In this document: in pieces, positions 1-10,529 of the stretch
How positions within the stretch are numbered: the stretch's first letter is position 1
How the letters are laid out: each line of letters starts with the position of its first letter
Assembly: GCF_003597395.2 (NCBI RefSeq)
Contig: NC_133770.1
Span: 1,697,825 to 1,761,824, forward strand
Reading direction: 5' to 3'
Source of the DNA: Chelonoidis abingdonii
Taxonomy: Eukaryota; Chordata; Testudines; Testudinidae
DNA: 64,000 bases
Translations under genes and position numbers: made by a program
The notes under the pieces: generated by a model
The model's database searches: none
What the model was told of the DNA's origin: nothing
The model's input: only the letters and a program-made list of their open reading frames with translations

Positions 1-16
1 GGGGGGGGGGGGGGGG
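1..16. other. Poly-G run at window start
   Basis: The first 16 bases are all G. A pure G run at the extreme edge of a sequence is more likely a contig-end or basecalling artefact than biology. Confidence 0.6.
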
Positions 17-782
17 CGCTCTCCAGAGCTCTGGCTCCTCGGTGCTGGCTCTTTCTGCAGGAGTTTTCCTTTGGGTGGTTATTGGTTCTCGTCCAGCTAG
101 TTCCAGCTGCTGCTGCCAGAAGTAGGGTGACAGCTGCCCCCTGGGATGCACTGGTCCCACTGACTCCCAGTGATGGAGTCTTGCAGCACATTTCCAGAGC
201 AGCAAGCAGCCAGTGCTGCTCTCTGAGCTCTGATGTCGCCGACCCTTGCAGGAGAGGCTGCTTGGACATGCCTTGACAGCCAATCCCTAGCAGAGAAGAG
301 CTGGGCCTAGGAGGAATCTTCCAGGCCAGCCCCAGGTAGCGTGCATGGCTCTGGCGCTCCAGCCAAGGGGTCCTGAGAGGCAGCACTTGCTGCAGCAAGG
401 CCCGCGGCTGGGAGAGAAGGCAGCGTTCGTGAGGGGGCGGAGGAGGCGCAGACAGCAGCTTGCAGTACTCCAGGCTGGGGTTTCAGGGGAGTGCATGGTG
501 ATGGTAGGCTGGGTTAGCCTGGGGCTGGAGAGCCAGAGTCTGTCCAGCAGCCTCCGTCCGCAGTCGCAGTACGGGGGCTGCCAGAGCAGCCTGGCTCGCT
601 GGTAACGGGCCTGTAGCCACACTGGCGAAAGCCTGGCTGGAGGCACCATTGGTCAGTCTCAGGTTTTGTTACCGAGCCAGGACCAACTCACCAGTGGGTG
701 CTTGTGAATCCCAGCTGCCCGCCAGCATCTTAGCCGCATCACCGGCCTTGCCCGTCCAGCCTCAGGTCCCCATTCTGATGAC
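17..782. other. No gene recognised
   Basis: Mixed-composition sequence with only short chance reading frames. I see no splice-bounded exon, no known protein motif and no clear repeat. Confidence 0.5.
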
Positions 783-1016
783 CCTCTTGTGAGAACCATA
801 GAAATGCTGGGCTGGAAAGGACCTCGGGAGGTCACCAGGGCCAGACCCTGGCGCTGAGGCAGGACCAAGAAAACCCAGGGCAGCCCTAACAGGTTCATCC
901 ACCAGGTTCTTAAAAACCTCCAATGACAGGGTCTCCATGACCTCCCTTGGGAGCCTGTTCCAGAGCTTCGCTGCCCTGAGATTCTGCAAATCGTCCTCTT
1001 GGTCCCCACTTCACTT
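783..1016 (-). mobile_element. CR1 retrotransposon 3' fragment
   Basis: The reverse complement shows the CR1 3'-end pattern. It opens with a 'catagaa' motif, followed by a GGAAAGGACCTCGGGAGGTC-like segment, 'ttcttaaaaacctcca', and the 'tccatgacctccc' and 'ttccagagct' blocks. It is divergent from the younger CR1 copies in the window, so it is probably an older subfamily. Confidence 0.75.
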
Positions 1017-1859
1017 TGAAGCTGCAGCTGTCAGCCTGGCTAGAGCCTGAGCCCTTGCTGGGTCCCGTCTGAAATCTGGGAGTGCCACGTTTCGCAAGGT
1101 CGAGCCGTGTCCCCTGGGCTGGTTTGGGGGCTCCAGTGATGTTGCAGTTCACGTGGGTGAGGGGGGATGGCCAAGGCATGTTGGCAGCACCAACGGGATC
1201 CTGTTTAAAGAACATTTTTACTAAGACTGTAAATCCCCAGGTGAGAAGTGTGCCAGCTTCACAGCAGGAAGGGAACGGCTGGCTGATGAAGCACTGAAAC
1301 GCCGCATGGCACATAAATACACACTCCTGTTGTCAGACCAAGTGTCCAATAAAACACTTCTCGCTCATTTGTGAAATTGGTGAGTCCCCTGGGGTGTAGA
1401 AGAACTCAGTGCAACACAGGCTGTGAGCCAGGCGTGTTGTGCATAAAGCTTTTCTGGGTTCTTCACCTCCCACGCATGTGCCTGGGGCCAAGTGTCAATC
1501 GCGTTTTCTCTGTAGTTTGCGCTGTATTTCTGCAGGGCTGTGCCCCATCCAGCTCCACCCTTCCCTTCCTGAGCCTCTACCCAGGCCTCTACACGCATGC
1601 TATGTGTGACTCACCCCTCTGGGAGCTCTGCGCTTCTTTGCTGTCCTGGGGCAATGGTGGAGAGTCACCGAAAGAGGCTTTTGGCCAGCACTGAGCAGGG
1701 AACTCTAGGAGAAAGGGTTCTCCTCGCGCTCAGTGACTCAGCCTTCTGAGGAAGGTGAAGCAGGGAGTGCAGATGTGTGCTGCCTGCTTAGTAACCCGGG
1801 CCCCCCAGCTCCCCAAGCTTTTACTCCCCAGCCCCATTACACCTGCAGGGCTGGGTGAG

Positions 1860-2582
1860 AGAGGGCTCGGTCCCTGTGAGCCCTGCAGGGCTGGTGGTGC
1901 CTGAAAGTAGGGGCGGGTCTGTCCCCAGGGAGCCCTGTGGGGCCAGGCGGGATGAGGGAGGAGGAGCCGGGGAGTCATGTAGGGTCAGGCCTGGCTAAGG
2001 GAAAGGGCCCCCAGGTCTGTTCTGGGGAGCCCCATGGGGCCAGGCTGGCTAAGGGAGTGGGCCCCGGGAAGCCCTAAAGGGTCAGGCCGGCTAAGGGAGG
2101 AGGACCTGGGGTCTGTTCTGGGGAGCTCCACGGGGCCGGGCCGGCTAAGGGAGGGGACCCCAGGGAACCCTGTGGGGCTGGCCCAGCTAAGGGAGGGGGC
2201 ACCGAGATCTGTTCCGGAAGCCCTGTGGGGCTGGATCGGCTAAGGGAAGGAATTCTGGGGAGCCCCGTGGGGCTGGCCCGGCGAAGGGAACGGGAGCCGA
2301 GGCCTGTCACTGGTGAGTCCTGCAGGTCTGGGCTGGCTAAGGGAGGGGATCCCGGGGAGCCCTGCGGGATCAACCCAGGTAAGGTAGGGAGAGCCGGGGT
2401 CTGTTGCGGGGAGCTCCACGGGGCTGGGCAAGCTAAGGGAGGGTACCCCAGAGTGCCCTGCAGGGCCGGCCCAGCTAAGGGAGGGGGTCCTGGGGAGACC
2501 TGTGGGTGAGCCTGGCTAAGGGAGGGGGAGCCAAGGTTTGTTCTGAGGAGCCCTGCGGGGCTGGGCCGGCTATAGGAAGGGA
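1860..2582 (+). repeat. GC-rich minisatellite A, ~50-60 bp unit
   Basis: Tandem units contain 'ggctaagggaggggg' followed by a 'ggtctgttctggggagcc' segment and 'ctgcggggctgggc'. Unit length varies around 50-60 bp. The same unit forms 5640-6280 and 7190-9540. Confidence 0.85.
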
Positions 2583-3157
2583 TCATAGAATCCTAGAATA
2601 GCAGGGTTGGAAGGGATCTCAGGAGGTATCTAGTCCAACCCCCTGCTCAAAGCAGGACCAACCCCAACTAAATCATCCCAGCCAGAGCTTTGTCAAGCCG
2701 GGTCTTAAAAACCTCTAAAGAAGGAGATTCCACCACCTCCCTAGGGAACCCATTCCAGTGCTTCACCACCCTCCTAGTGAAATAGTGTTTCCTAATATCC
2801 AACCTAAACCCTTCAGGTAGCTGAAAGCAGCTATCAAATCCCCCCTCACTCTTCTCTTCTGCACACCAAACAATCCCAGTTCCCTCAGCCTCTCTTTATA
2901 AATCATGTGCTCTAGCCCCCTAATCATTTTTGTTGCCCTCCGCTGGACTCTTTCCAGTTTTTCCACATCCTTCTTGTAGTGTGGGGCCCAAAACTGGACC
3001 CAGTCTCCAGATGAGGCCTCCCCAATGCCAAATAGAGGGGAATGATCACGTCCCTCGAACTGTTGGCAATACCCCTACTTATACAGTCCAAAATGCCATT
3101 AGCCTTCTTGGCAACAAGGGCACACTGTGGACTCATATCCAGCTTCTCATCCACTGT
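2583..3157 (-). mobile_element. CR1 retrotransposon 3' end with ORF2 remnant
   Basis: A minus-strand CR1. In + orientation it begins 'tcatagaatcctagaatag', the complement of the CR1 terminal microsatellite-like end. It contains the 3' UTR and the C-terminal end of the ORF2 reverse transcriptase protein, with a recognisable RDVIIPLY motif around 3030-3060. The element stops abruptly at about 3157. Its sister copy at 6281-7165 continues further into ORF2, so copy A is truncated or was joined to other DNA at this point. Confidence 0.9.
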
Positions 3158-3694
3158 AACCCCAACACACCTAGAGAAGAGAGATTAAGCAAATCAAACT
3201 AATTAGTGGCTAAGCCCTTATTGTCATCAACTTTGAAAGCGGGCGAGACACAAGTGCTAGTCCAGCACCTGGCTAGACCCTAGAGCCCTTGCTCGATTCT
3301 GTCTGCCGACAGTGGCTAAGTCAGTTGCCCAAGGTGCTCCGTCCTGCAAAGTCATGGGAGATGAACAGGCCACCGGTTTATACGGAAGACAGTTAGCGCT
3401 GAGTGAGCACGACTCCTTGTGTCGCTCACGTTTGGGGCCCATGCATCCAGTGCGTGTTGCAGGTTCACCCGTGCGGTGACGGGGGTATGGCCCAGGCTCG
3501 TGAGTGTTGGCATAGTTGTGGCAGACTCTGAGGTTTAGGGACACACACCGGCGACTAGAGCATGGGTCTTGTGTTCACCTTGACCATATGTTCTAATAAC
3601 GAGTTTTCTAATAGCTACCATTTGAATAACGATGGAGTACCAATCTCAGGATGAGAAGGTGTTCCAGAGAAAGGAGGTGGCTGATGAAGCTCGA
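3158..3694. other. No gene recognised; junction between duplicated blocks
   Basis: About 540 bases lying between the end of copy A and the inverted duplicate. No motif, exon or repeat was recognised. Confidence 0.45.
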
Positions 3695-4830
3695 AGACAG
3701 CCTCCGCATGGTCTCAGTTCTTTTCTGAACGCGTGTAAGAGTATTTGCTTCACACATCCCCTTGGCAAGGAGTTCTCCAAGTCGAACTGTGGCGTTGTGG
3801 GACAAGTAACTCTTAGGACTGACAAATATAAGGAGAACCAGGGTGGAGAACAGGCGGGAAGGGTTGCAGACAGCGCTCTGTGGAAAGCCCAATGGCAGGG
3901 AATATCTCTAATTATCGGCAGATGCGAATCCCCAAGGAATGTCTTTTCAGTCATTTACAACAAGTGCCCAAGACGTTCTACTCCGTTTGAAACAAAACAG
4001 GAATTTGTGTCCCAGCACCGTGGAGAGCCCAGAATTTCGTTCTTACTGCACCGCTGCTCAGCCGAAATGGCAGGCTGCCAGGAGTGGGCTCCATGCACGA
4101 AATGGAGAACTGTCCTATGAATTTAACTCGATCTTGCAGTGGCCGGCTCCCATCGCTGGCCGCCCCCAGGGGCAAGTCTGGAAAAGGCAGAGGTCGTTCT
4201 GCCTCCACAGGGCCGCAGGAAACCTCTGCACGCTCGTGGGAACTGCGTGAGCCTAGACACACACAACGCTGTGGCGGTTTTCCCCTGAAGGAGGGTGGCC
4301 ACTACGAACATAGGTCACCTCACTCACTACTGCAGCCTGGCTGAGAAGGTTATATCTGCCCGAACTTCACAGAGTCACTGCCTCACACCCCAGAAACCGT
4401 ATGTGGGGATCCTTCCCCCTCCACGCCCTCTGCTGGTGAACAGGGGGGCAACCTGAAGTGCTCGGCGCTGCAGAGCAACTTTCCAAATCCTTGCAGTTAT
4501 AACGTAGCGGACTGGCTACAGGGAAATCCTGTCCAAGTGCCAGGGTGAAACAACAGGGCGGGCGTCCCATCGCCAGGCAGCCAGCACGCTGTGAAACATG
4601 CTCACAGTGGGGGAAACCAATCACACTGGAAACAAGCAAGCTAGAGAGCCCATGCTCGACGTGGGATAGGGGTGAGCTCTACAAGCCGGGCTATGCCCAG
4701 GGCGAACTAGACAACCATCATTTAATCTGGCCTACATCACCAGGTATCTGGGCCAATAACAAAGCTTTACGTATTTATCCCTCCCCAGCCCCGTGGGCAG
4801 GGAGCCTGGTATCCCATTGTACGGCTGGGC
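3695..4830 (-). repeat. Inverted duplicate of 15788-16915
   Basis: The reverse complement follows 15788-16915 from end to end. It includes the MIR-like 'ccgtacaatggg' block, the 'gttataactgcaaggattt' block, the 'catttcggctgagcagcg' block and the start of the CR1 after 16860. Differences are mostly single-base insertions and deletions rather than substitutions. The copy sits directly upstream of copy B of the direct duplication. Confidence 0.9.
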
Positions 4831-4881
4831 CACAAGACTCGCCCGCCCCTGCTCCCCGCCCCCCAGTCAAGCTGGCTGAAG

Positions 4882-6827
4882 TGAGCCCTTGCTGGTCGTC
4901 TGAATCTGGGAGTGCACGTTCGCCCAAAAGTGACTGCTGTTGTCCTGGGCTGGTTTCGGGGCTCGCAAGTGATGTTGCAGTTCAGTGGGTGACAGCGGGG
5001 TATGGCCAACGGCACCTTGGCAGCACCAACGTAAATCCTGTCTAAAAGAACATTTTTTACTAGACTGTAAAATCCCAGGTAGAGTGCAGCTCACAGCATG
5101 GAAGGGAACGCTGGCTGATAGAACTGAAACACCGCATGGACGATAAATCACACTCCTGTTGTCGACCAAGTGTCCAATAAAACACATTCTGTCATTTGTA
5201 GAATGGGTGAGTCCTCTGGGGTGTATAAGAACTCAGTGCAACACAGCTGGACCAGGCGTGTTTTGCATAAGCTTTCTGGTTTTCACTCCCACGCATGCTG
5301 GGCGCATGTTCATGCGTTTCCTGTAGTTCGTTGTCATTCTGCGGGGCCATCCAGCCTCCCCTCCTTTAGCCTCTACCAGCTCACAACGCGCTATGTTTGT
5401 GAACCTCCAACCTCTGGAGCTTGCGGTTCTTCTGCGTCTGGCATGGTGGAGGATCACCAAAAGGCTTTGCCAGCACTGAGCAGCGAACTCTAGGAGAAAG
5501 GGTTTCCCAGCCGCTCAGTTGATCAGCCTCTCTAGGAAGAGTGAACAGGAGTGCAGATGTGTGCTGCTGCTATAACCGCGGCCCCAGCTCCCAAGCTTTT
5601 ACTCCCCACCATCAACCTGCAGGGTGGTGAAGAGAGCGTCGTGCCTTGAGCCTGCAGGGCTGGGTGGTTGCTTGAAAGAGGGGCGGGTCTTGTCCCACGG
5701 AGCCTGTTGGGCCAGGCGGGAGAGGAGGAGGAGCGGAGGTCATTGTAGGGTCAGCCTGGTAAGGGAAGGCCGCCCAGGTATGTTCTGGGGCGCCCCATGG
5801 CGCAGGCTGGCTAAGGAGATGGCCCGGAAGCCCATAAAAGGGTCAGGCCCGGCTAAGGAGGAGGACTGGTCTGTTGGGGAGCCCAGGGACCGGCGGCTAG
5901 GAGGGACCACAGGGACCTTGTGGCTGGCCCGCTAGGGAGGGGGCACCGACGATCTGTTCCGGAAGCCCTGTGGGCTGATCGCTAGGGAATGAATTCTGGG
6001 GAGCCCGTGGGCGTGGCCGCGAAGAACGGGAGCAGGCCTGCAGTGGTGAGTCCTGCAGTCTGGCTAGCTAAGGGAGGGGATCGGGAGCTGCGGTCAACCC
6101 AGTAAGGTAGGGAGAAGCCGGGTCTGGTTGCGGGGAGCCCACGGGCCTGGGCAAGCCTAAGGGAGGGTACCAGAGATGCCTGCAGCCGGCCAGCTAAGGA
6201 GTCCTGGGGGAACATGTGGGAGCCTGCTAAGGGAGGGCCAAGGTTGTCTGGGCCCTGCGCGGGCTGGGCGGCTATAGGAAGATCATAGAATCCTTAGAAT
6301 AGCAGGGTTAGAAGGCGATCTCAGGAGTATCTAGTCCAAACCCCTGCTCAATCAGACCAACCCAACATAATCAATCCCACCAGAGCCTTTGTCAAGCGGT
6401 CTTAAAACCTCTAAAAGAAGAGATTCCACACCAGTCACTAGGGAACCCAATCCATGTTCACCCCTCGCTAGCAATAGTGTTTCTATATCACAACTAACCT
6501 CAGGTATGGAAAGCAGCTTATCAAATCCCCCTCACTCATTCTCTGCTTGCACACAAACAATCCCAGTCCCTCAGCCTCTCTTTTATAAATCATGCCTGCT
6601 CTAGCCCGTAAATATTTTTGTGCCTCCGCTGGACTTATCCAGTTTTTCTCACATTCCTTCTGTAGTGTGGCCCAAACTGACCCAGTCTCCAGATGAGCCT
6701 CCCAATGCAAATAGAGGCGATTGCACGTCCTCGACTGTTGGCAAGACCTACTAAACAGTCCAAAATGCATTAGCCTTCTTGGCAACAAGGCACACTGGGA
6801 TCAATCCAGCTTACTCATCCACTGAAA
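4882..6827 (+). repeat. Direct duplication, copy B (indel-eroded)
   Basis: Collinear with 1047-3157 but about 8% shorter. The missing bases are scattered singly, often in runs of identical bases. That pattern is typical of uncorrected long reads, although an old decayed duplicate is not excluded. Confidence 0.85.
5640..6280 (+). repeat. GC-rich minisatellite B
   Basis: The eroded counterpart of 1860-2582, with the same 'ctaagggaggg' units and many missing bases. Confidence 0.8.
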
Positions 6828-7165
6828 CCGCAGTCCTTTCTGCAGACCTGTTGCCTAGCACTGGATCTAGATTGTAGCAGATGATGGATTCTTCTGTCCT
6901 AATGTGCATGGACTCTGACCTTCCGTTAACTCTCATCAGGTTTTGGCCAATCCTTTAATTTGTCTTAGATCCCGGTTTCCACCTGACCCGTCAGCGTATT
7001 TACACTCCAGTTATGCCACTGACAGCGCAAGAGGAGTGCAAGTCCACGCCATTCGTCCAGATTGTAATGAAGAGTCATTGAACAAACCGCGCCCAGACCG
7101 ACCCTTTGGGCATGAACCTGCTGAAAACGGGCGGCCAACGTAGACAGAGTACTACCTGCTGAGCC
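6281..7165 (-). mobile_element. CR1 retrotransposon, 3' UTR and part of ORF2
   Basis: A minus-strand CR1 starting 'atcatagaatcc' and continuing past the point where copy A stops. The extension includes 'attcttctgtcctaatg', 'taatttgtcttagat', 'gaacaaaccgcgcccag' and 'accgaccctttgggcat', all typical of the complement of CR1 ORF2. Frameshifting indels are frequent, so no protein is left. Part of it recurs at 10098-10480. Confidence 0.8.
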
Positions 7166-7189
7166 CGCAGCTAGCAGGTTTGCTATCCA

Positions 7190-9540
7190 GGATCCGGGAC
7201 CTGCGGGGCTGGGCCAGCGTAAGGAGGAGCGAACCTTTGGGGTGGCGTCTGGGAAGGCTCTAATGGGGTTGGGCTGCTAAGGGACGGGACCAGGAGCTGC
7301 GGGATTGGCCTGGTAAGGGAGGGGGCCTGGGGTCTGTCCAGGGAGCTTGTGGGGCTGGCTGGTATGGGAGGGGAATCGGGGGGCAGTCAGCTAAGGGAGG
7401 AGACTCAGGGAAGCCCGCGGAGTGGCCCCCTGGCTAAGGGAGGGGAACCTCAGAAGGTTGTCAGGAGAGCCCTGCAGGGCCGGGCCAACTAAAGGAGGGG
7501 AGTTGGGGTCTGTGCCGGGGAGCCTGCAGGGCTGGCTGGCTAAGGGAGGGGACTGGGATTGTCCGGGGAGCCTGCAGGCCAGTAAGGGAGGGGACCGAGG
7601 TCTGTCCCAGGAGCCTGAGGCTGGTGGTAAGGGGAGGGGGAGTGGGGTCTGTCTGGGGGCCCTGCAGGGCGGGCCGGTTAAGGGGGGGAATCCCCGAGGT
7701 CTGTCAGGGAGCCCTGCAGGGATGAGGGCTAGGGAGGGGACACCCGAGGTTTGTCAGGAGCTTGAGTCGGGCAATAAGGAGGGGGGAGCTGGGTCTGTTC
7801 CGGGGAGCCCTTGCCAGGGGGGGCTGCTAAGGGAGGGGACCAGAGGTCTGTCAGGGAGCCCTGCAGCGTCGGGCCAATAAGGGAGGGGAGCTGAGTCTGT
7901 TCTGGGGAAGCCCTGCAGGGCGCTGGCTAAGGAAGGGGACAAATATATAGCCAGGAGCCCTGCAGGCGCCGGGTGGCTAAGGGAAGGGGACATACGAGGT
8001 TGTCCCAGGGAGCCCTGCAGGGCCGCGGGCCACTAAGGAGGGGGAGCTGGGGTTGTTATGGGGCGCTAGGGACGGGCGGTAAGGGAAGGGGAACGAGGTT
8101 GTCCCAGGGAGCCTGCAGGGCCGGCGGCTAAGGGAGGGGACACGAGGTCTGTCAGGGAGCCCTGCAGGGCGGGCCGGCTAAGGGAGGACAGCCGAGGTCT
8201 TCCCAGGGAGCCTTGCAGGTGCGGGCACTAAGGGAGGGGGAGCTGGGGGTCTGGTTCTGGGGATCCTGCAGGGCCGGGCTGGCAAGGAGGGGACAGCGAG
8301 TCTGTCCAGGAGCCTGCAGGTCGGCGACAACCTAAGGGAGGGGGAGCTGGGGTCTGTTCTGGCGGAGCCCTGCAGGGCCGGGCTGGCTACAGGAGGGGAC
8401 ACCAAGGTCTGTCCCAGGGACCTGAGGGCCGGGCTGGCTAAGGGAGGGACACGAGGGTTGTCCGGAGCCTGCAGGTCCGTGCACTAAGGAGGGGGAGTGG
8501 GGTATGTTCTTGGGAGCCTGCAGGGGCGGGGCCGGCTAAGGGGAGGGGACACCCGAGGTCTGTCCCAGGGAGCGCAGGGCTGGGCCGGCTAAGGAGGGGA
8601 CAGCGAGGTCTGCCCAGGGAGCCTGCAGGGCGGGCGGCTAAGGAGGGGAAAGCAGGGGTCTGTCCGGGAGCCGCTGCCAGGGCCGGGCCCGGATAAGGAC
8701 GGGGGAGCTGGGGTCTGTCCAGGGAGCCCTGCAGGGCCCGGGCGGCTTAGGAGGGGGGCTGGGGTCTGTCAGGGAGCCCTGCAGGGCCGGGGGCTAAGGG
8801 CAAGGGGAGCTGGGTTGTCCAGGGAGCCTGCCAGGGCGGCCAGCTAGGGAGGGGGAGCTGGGGTCTGTCCGCGGGAGCCCTGCAGGGTCCAGGCGGCTAA
8901 GGAGGCGTGAGCTGGGTATGTTCTGGGACCTGAGGGCCGGCTGGCTAGGGAGGGGCCCGCGGTCTGTCAGGAGCCTGCAGGTCCGGGCACTAAGGGAGGG
9001 GGAGCTGGGGTCTGTTCTGGGAGCCTGCAGGGCGGCCGGTAAGGGAGGGGCCACGAGGTTACTGTCAGGGGCCCTGCAGGGCTGGGGCGCTAAGGGAGGG
9101 GAACCGGGTCTGTCCAGGGAGCCTGCAGGGCCGGGGCGGCTAAGGGAGGGAAGCAGGGGTCTTGGTCAGGGAGCTGCAGGGGTGCCCGTAAGGAGGGGGA
9201 CGGGTTGTCCCGGGAGCCTGCAACGGGCCCGGACAGTAAGGGAGGGGGGAGCTGGGGTTGTTTGGGGAGCCTGCGGGCTGGGAGGTTAAGGGAAGGGGAC
9301 TGGGGTCTGTTTCTTGGGGAGCTGGGCTGGCTAAGGAGGTGGACCTAGGGCTTATTCTGGGGAGGCCTGCAGGGCTGGGGTAAGGAGGGGAGCTGGGGTC
9401 TGTTCTGGGACCCTGGGCCGCTAAGGGAGGGGGAGCTGGGGTTGTAGGGAGCCCTGCAGGGCGGCGGTAAGGGAGGGGGAGTGGGGTTGTACGAGGAGCC
9501 CTGCGGGCTGGGCCTGGCCTAGTGAGGGGAGCGGGGAAAC
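7190..9540 (+). repeat. Long GC-rich minisatellite, ~40 units
   Basis: About 2.35 kb of tandem 50-60 bp units built on 'gagccctgcagggccgggc', 'ggctaagggagggg' and 'gaggtctgtcccaggg'. Unit boundaries drift because of many single-base gains and losses. Open frames across it are repeat translations rich in Gly, Pro and Ser and are not genes. It ends at the edge of the CpG-rich block. Confidence 0.9.
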
Positions 9541-9554
9541 CATGCGGGTTTGGA

Positions 9555-10071
9555 CCGGGTAAAAAAGAGAGGGGGCTGGGATTGCTCCGGGAGCCTGGGG
9601 GGGGGCCGGGCCGGTGAAGGGAGGGTTAGGAAGTCCGCGGGGCGGGCCGGTATGGTGGGGGCTTGGGGGAGCATGCGGGTTGTGGCCCGGCTACGGGGGG
9701 CCCGGGGTTGCGCCAGCAGACAGGTTCGGTGCCGAGGTCCCGCGGTTAGGCTTTGCGCGAAGTCACGGCAGGGGAGTTTTGGGACCGGGCGGGCCGGGCC
9801 GGGCGGGGCAGAGCCGAACCCCGCTGCACGTGTCGGGCCGGGTGGAGGAACAATTCGTGGCAGCGAGCCCGGCAGCTCTCCGGGCTGGCCGGGCTGTGCG
9901 AGTGCCCTCCGTCCCTGCGCCTCCTTCGCCGGCCCAGGCGACCGCGCGGCCCAGCGGCGGAGACGCTCCCGGTGAGGAGCTGCGAGCAGCAAAACGAGCC
10001 GGGCCGCGCAGGGGGCAATGCCGCTGGGAGCCGCTGCGAGGGGTGGGGGCGCGGCGCGGGCGGCCCGTCGG
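9555..10071 (+). promoter_or_regulatory. CpG-rich block, possible promoter of zinc-finger gene 1
   Basis: About 500 bases, very GC-rich and densely CpG-containing (runs such as 'gggccgggccgggcgg' and 'cgaccgcgcggcccagcgg'). It lies 2.5 kb upstream of the KRAB exon on the same strand. A possible splice donor 'ccg|gtgaggagc' lies at about 9969. This is inference from composition and position: no first exon could be tied to gene 1 and an assembly gap follows immediately. Confidence 0.45.
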
Positions 10072-10096
10072 NNNNNNNNNNNNNNNNNNNNNNNNN
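10072..10096. other. Assembly gap (25 N)
   Basis: Exactly 25 N, a nominal gap size. Sequence on its right flank repeats sequence found 3.3 kb to its left. Confidence 1.
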
Positions 10097-10097
10097 G

Positions 10098-10480
10098 AAA
10101 CCCCAGTTCCTTTCTGCAGACCTGTTCCTAGCCACCGGCCTTAGATTGTAGCAGCATATGGGATTCTTCTGTCCTAATGCATGGACTTCTGCCTTGCCTG
10201 TAACCTTCATGCAGGTTTTTGGCAATCCTTCTAATTTGTCTTAGGATTCCCTGTGTTTGCCACCTGACCCGTCCAGCGTATTTACACTCCGTTAGTGTCA
10301 TCTGCGTTGCAGAACGGTGCAAGTTGCAGTCCACGCCATTCCGTCCAGAGTTGAATGAAGAATGAACAAACCGCGCCCAGGACCGACCCTGTGGGCATAC
10401 TGCTTGAAAATGGCGTGCCAACAGACATGAGCACTACTCTGCTGAGCCAGCAGACTAGCAGTTCTACCAGGATCCGGGGA
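10098..10480 (-). mobile_element. CR1 fragment, second copy of the 6830-7200 segment
   Basis: The same minus-strand CR1 ORF2 segment as 6830-7165. It also shares non-CR1 flanking sequence ('ccaggatccgggg' and 'gctgggccagcgtaagg'), so it is a duplicate of the locus and not an independent insertion. Confidence 0.8.
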
Positions 10481-10529
10481 GCCTGCGGGGCTGGGCCAGC
10501 GTAAGGGAGGAGGACCTTGGGCTGTGCTG

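Larger units (their letters stand above)
1047..3157 (+). repeat. Direct duplication, copy A
   Basis: This 2.1-kb block recurs in the same order at 4882-6827. The block comprises a unique segment, the minisatellite and a minus-strand CR1. Copy A reads cleanly. Copy B is about 165 bases shorter, with single-base losses scattered throughout. Near 1346 there is an AATAAA in 'gtccaataaaacac', which is also duplicated at about 5180. Confidence 0.85.

Noticed and set aside
2034..2586. Pro/Ser/Leu-rich frames on both strands
   Set aside because: Translations of the GC-rich minisatellite unit; no start context or splice signals.
7190..9540. CRISPR-like or coding repeats in the minisatellite
   Set aside because: Units are contiguous without unique spacers, and frames break at every indel. 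This is a eukaryotic minisatellite.
9746..10225. Frames running through the 25-N gap
   Set aside because: N bases carry no information, and continuity across a nominal gap cannot be trusted.
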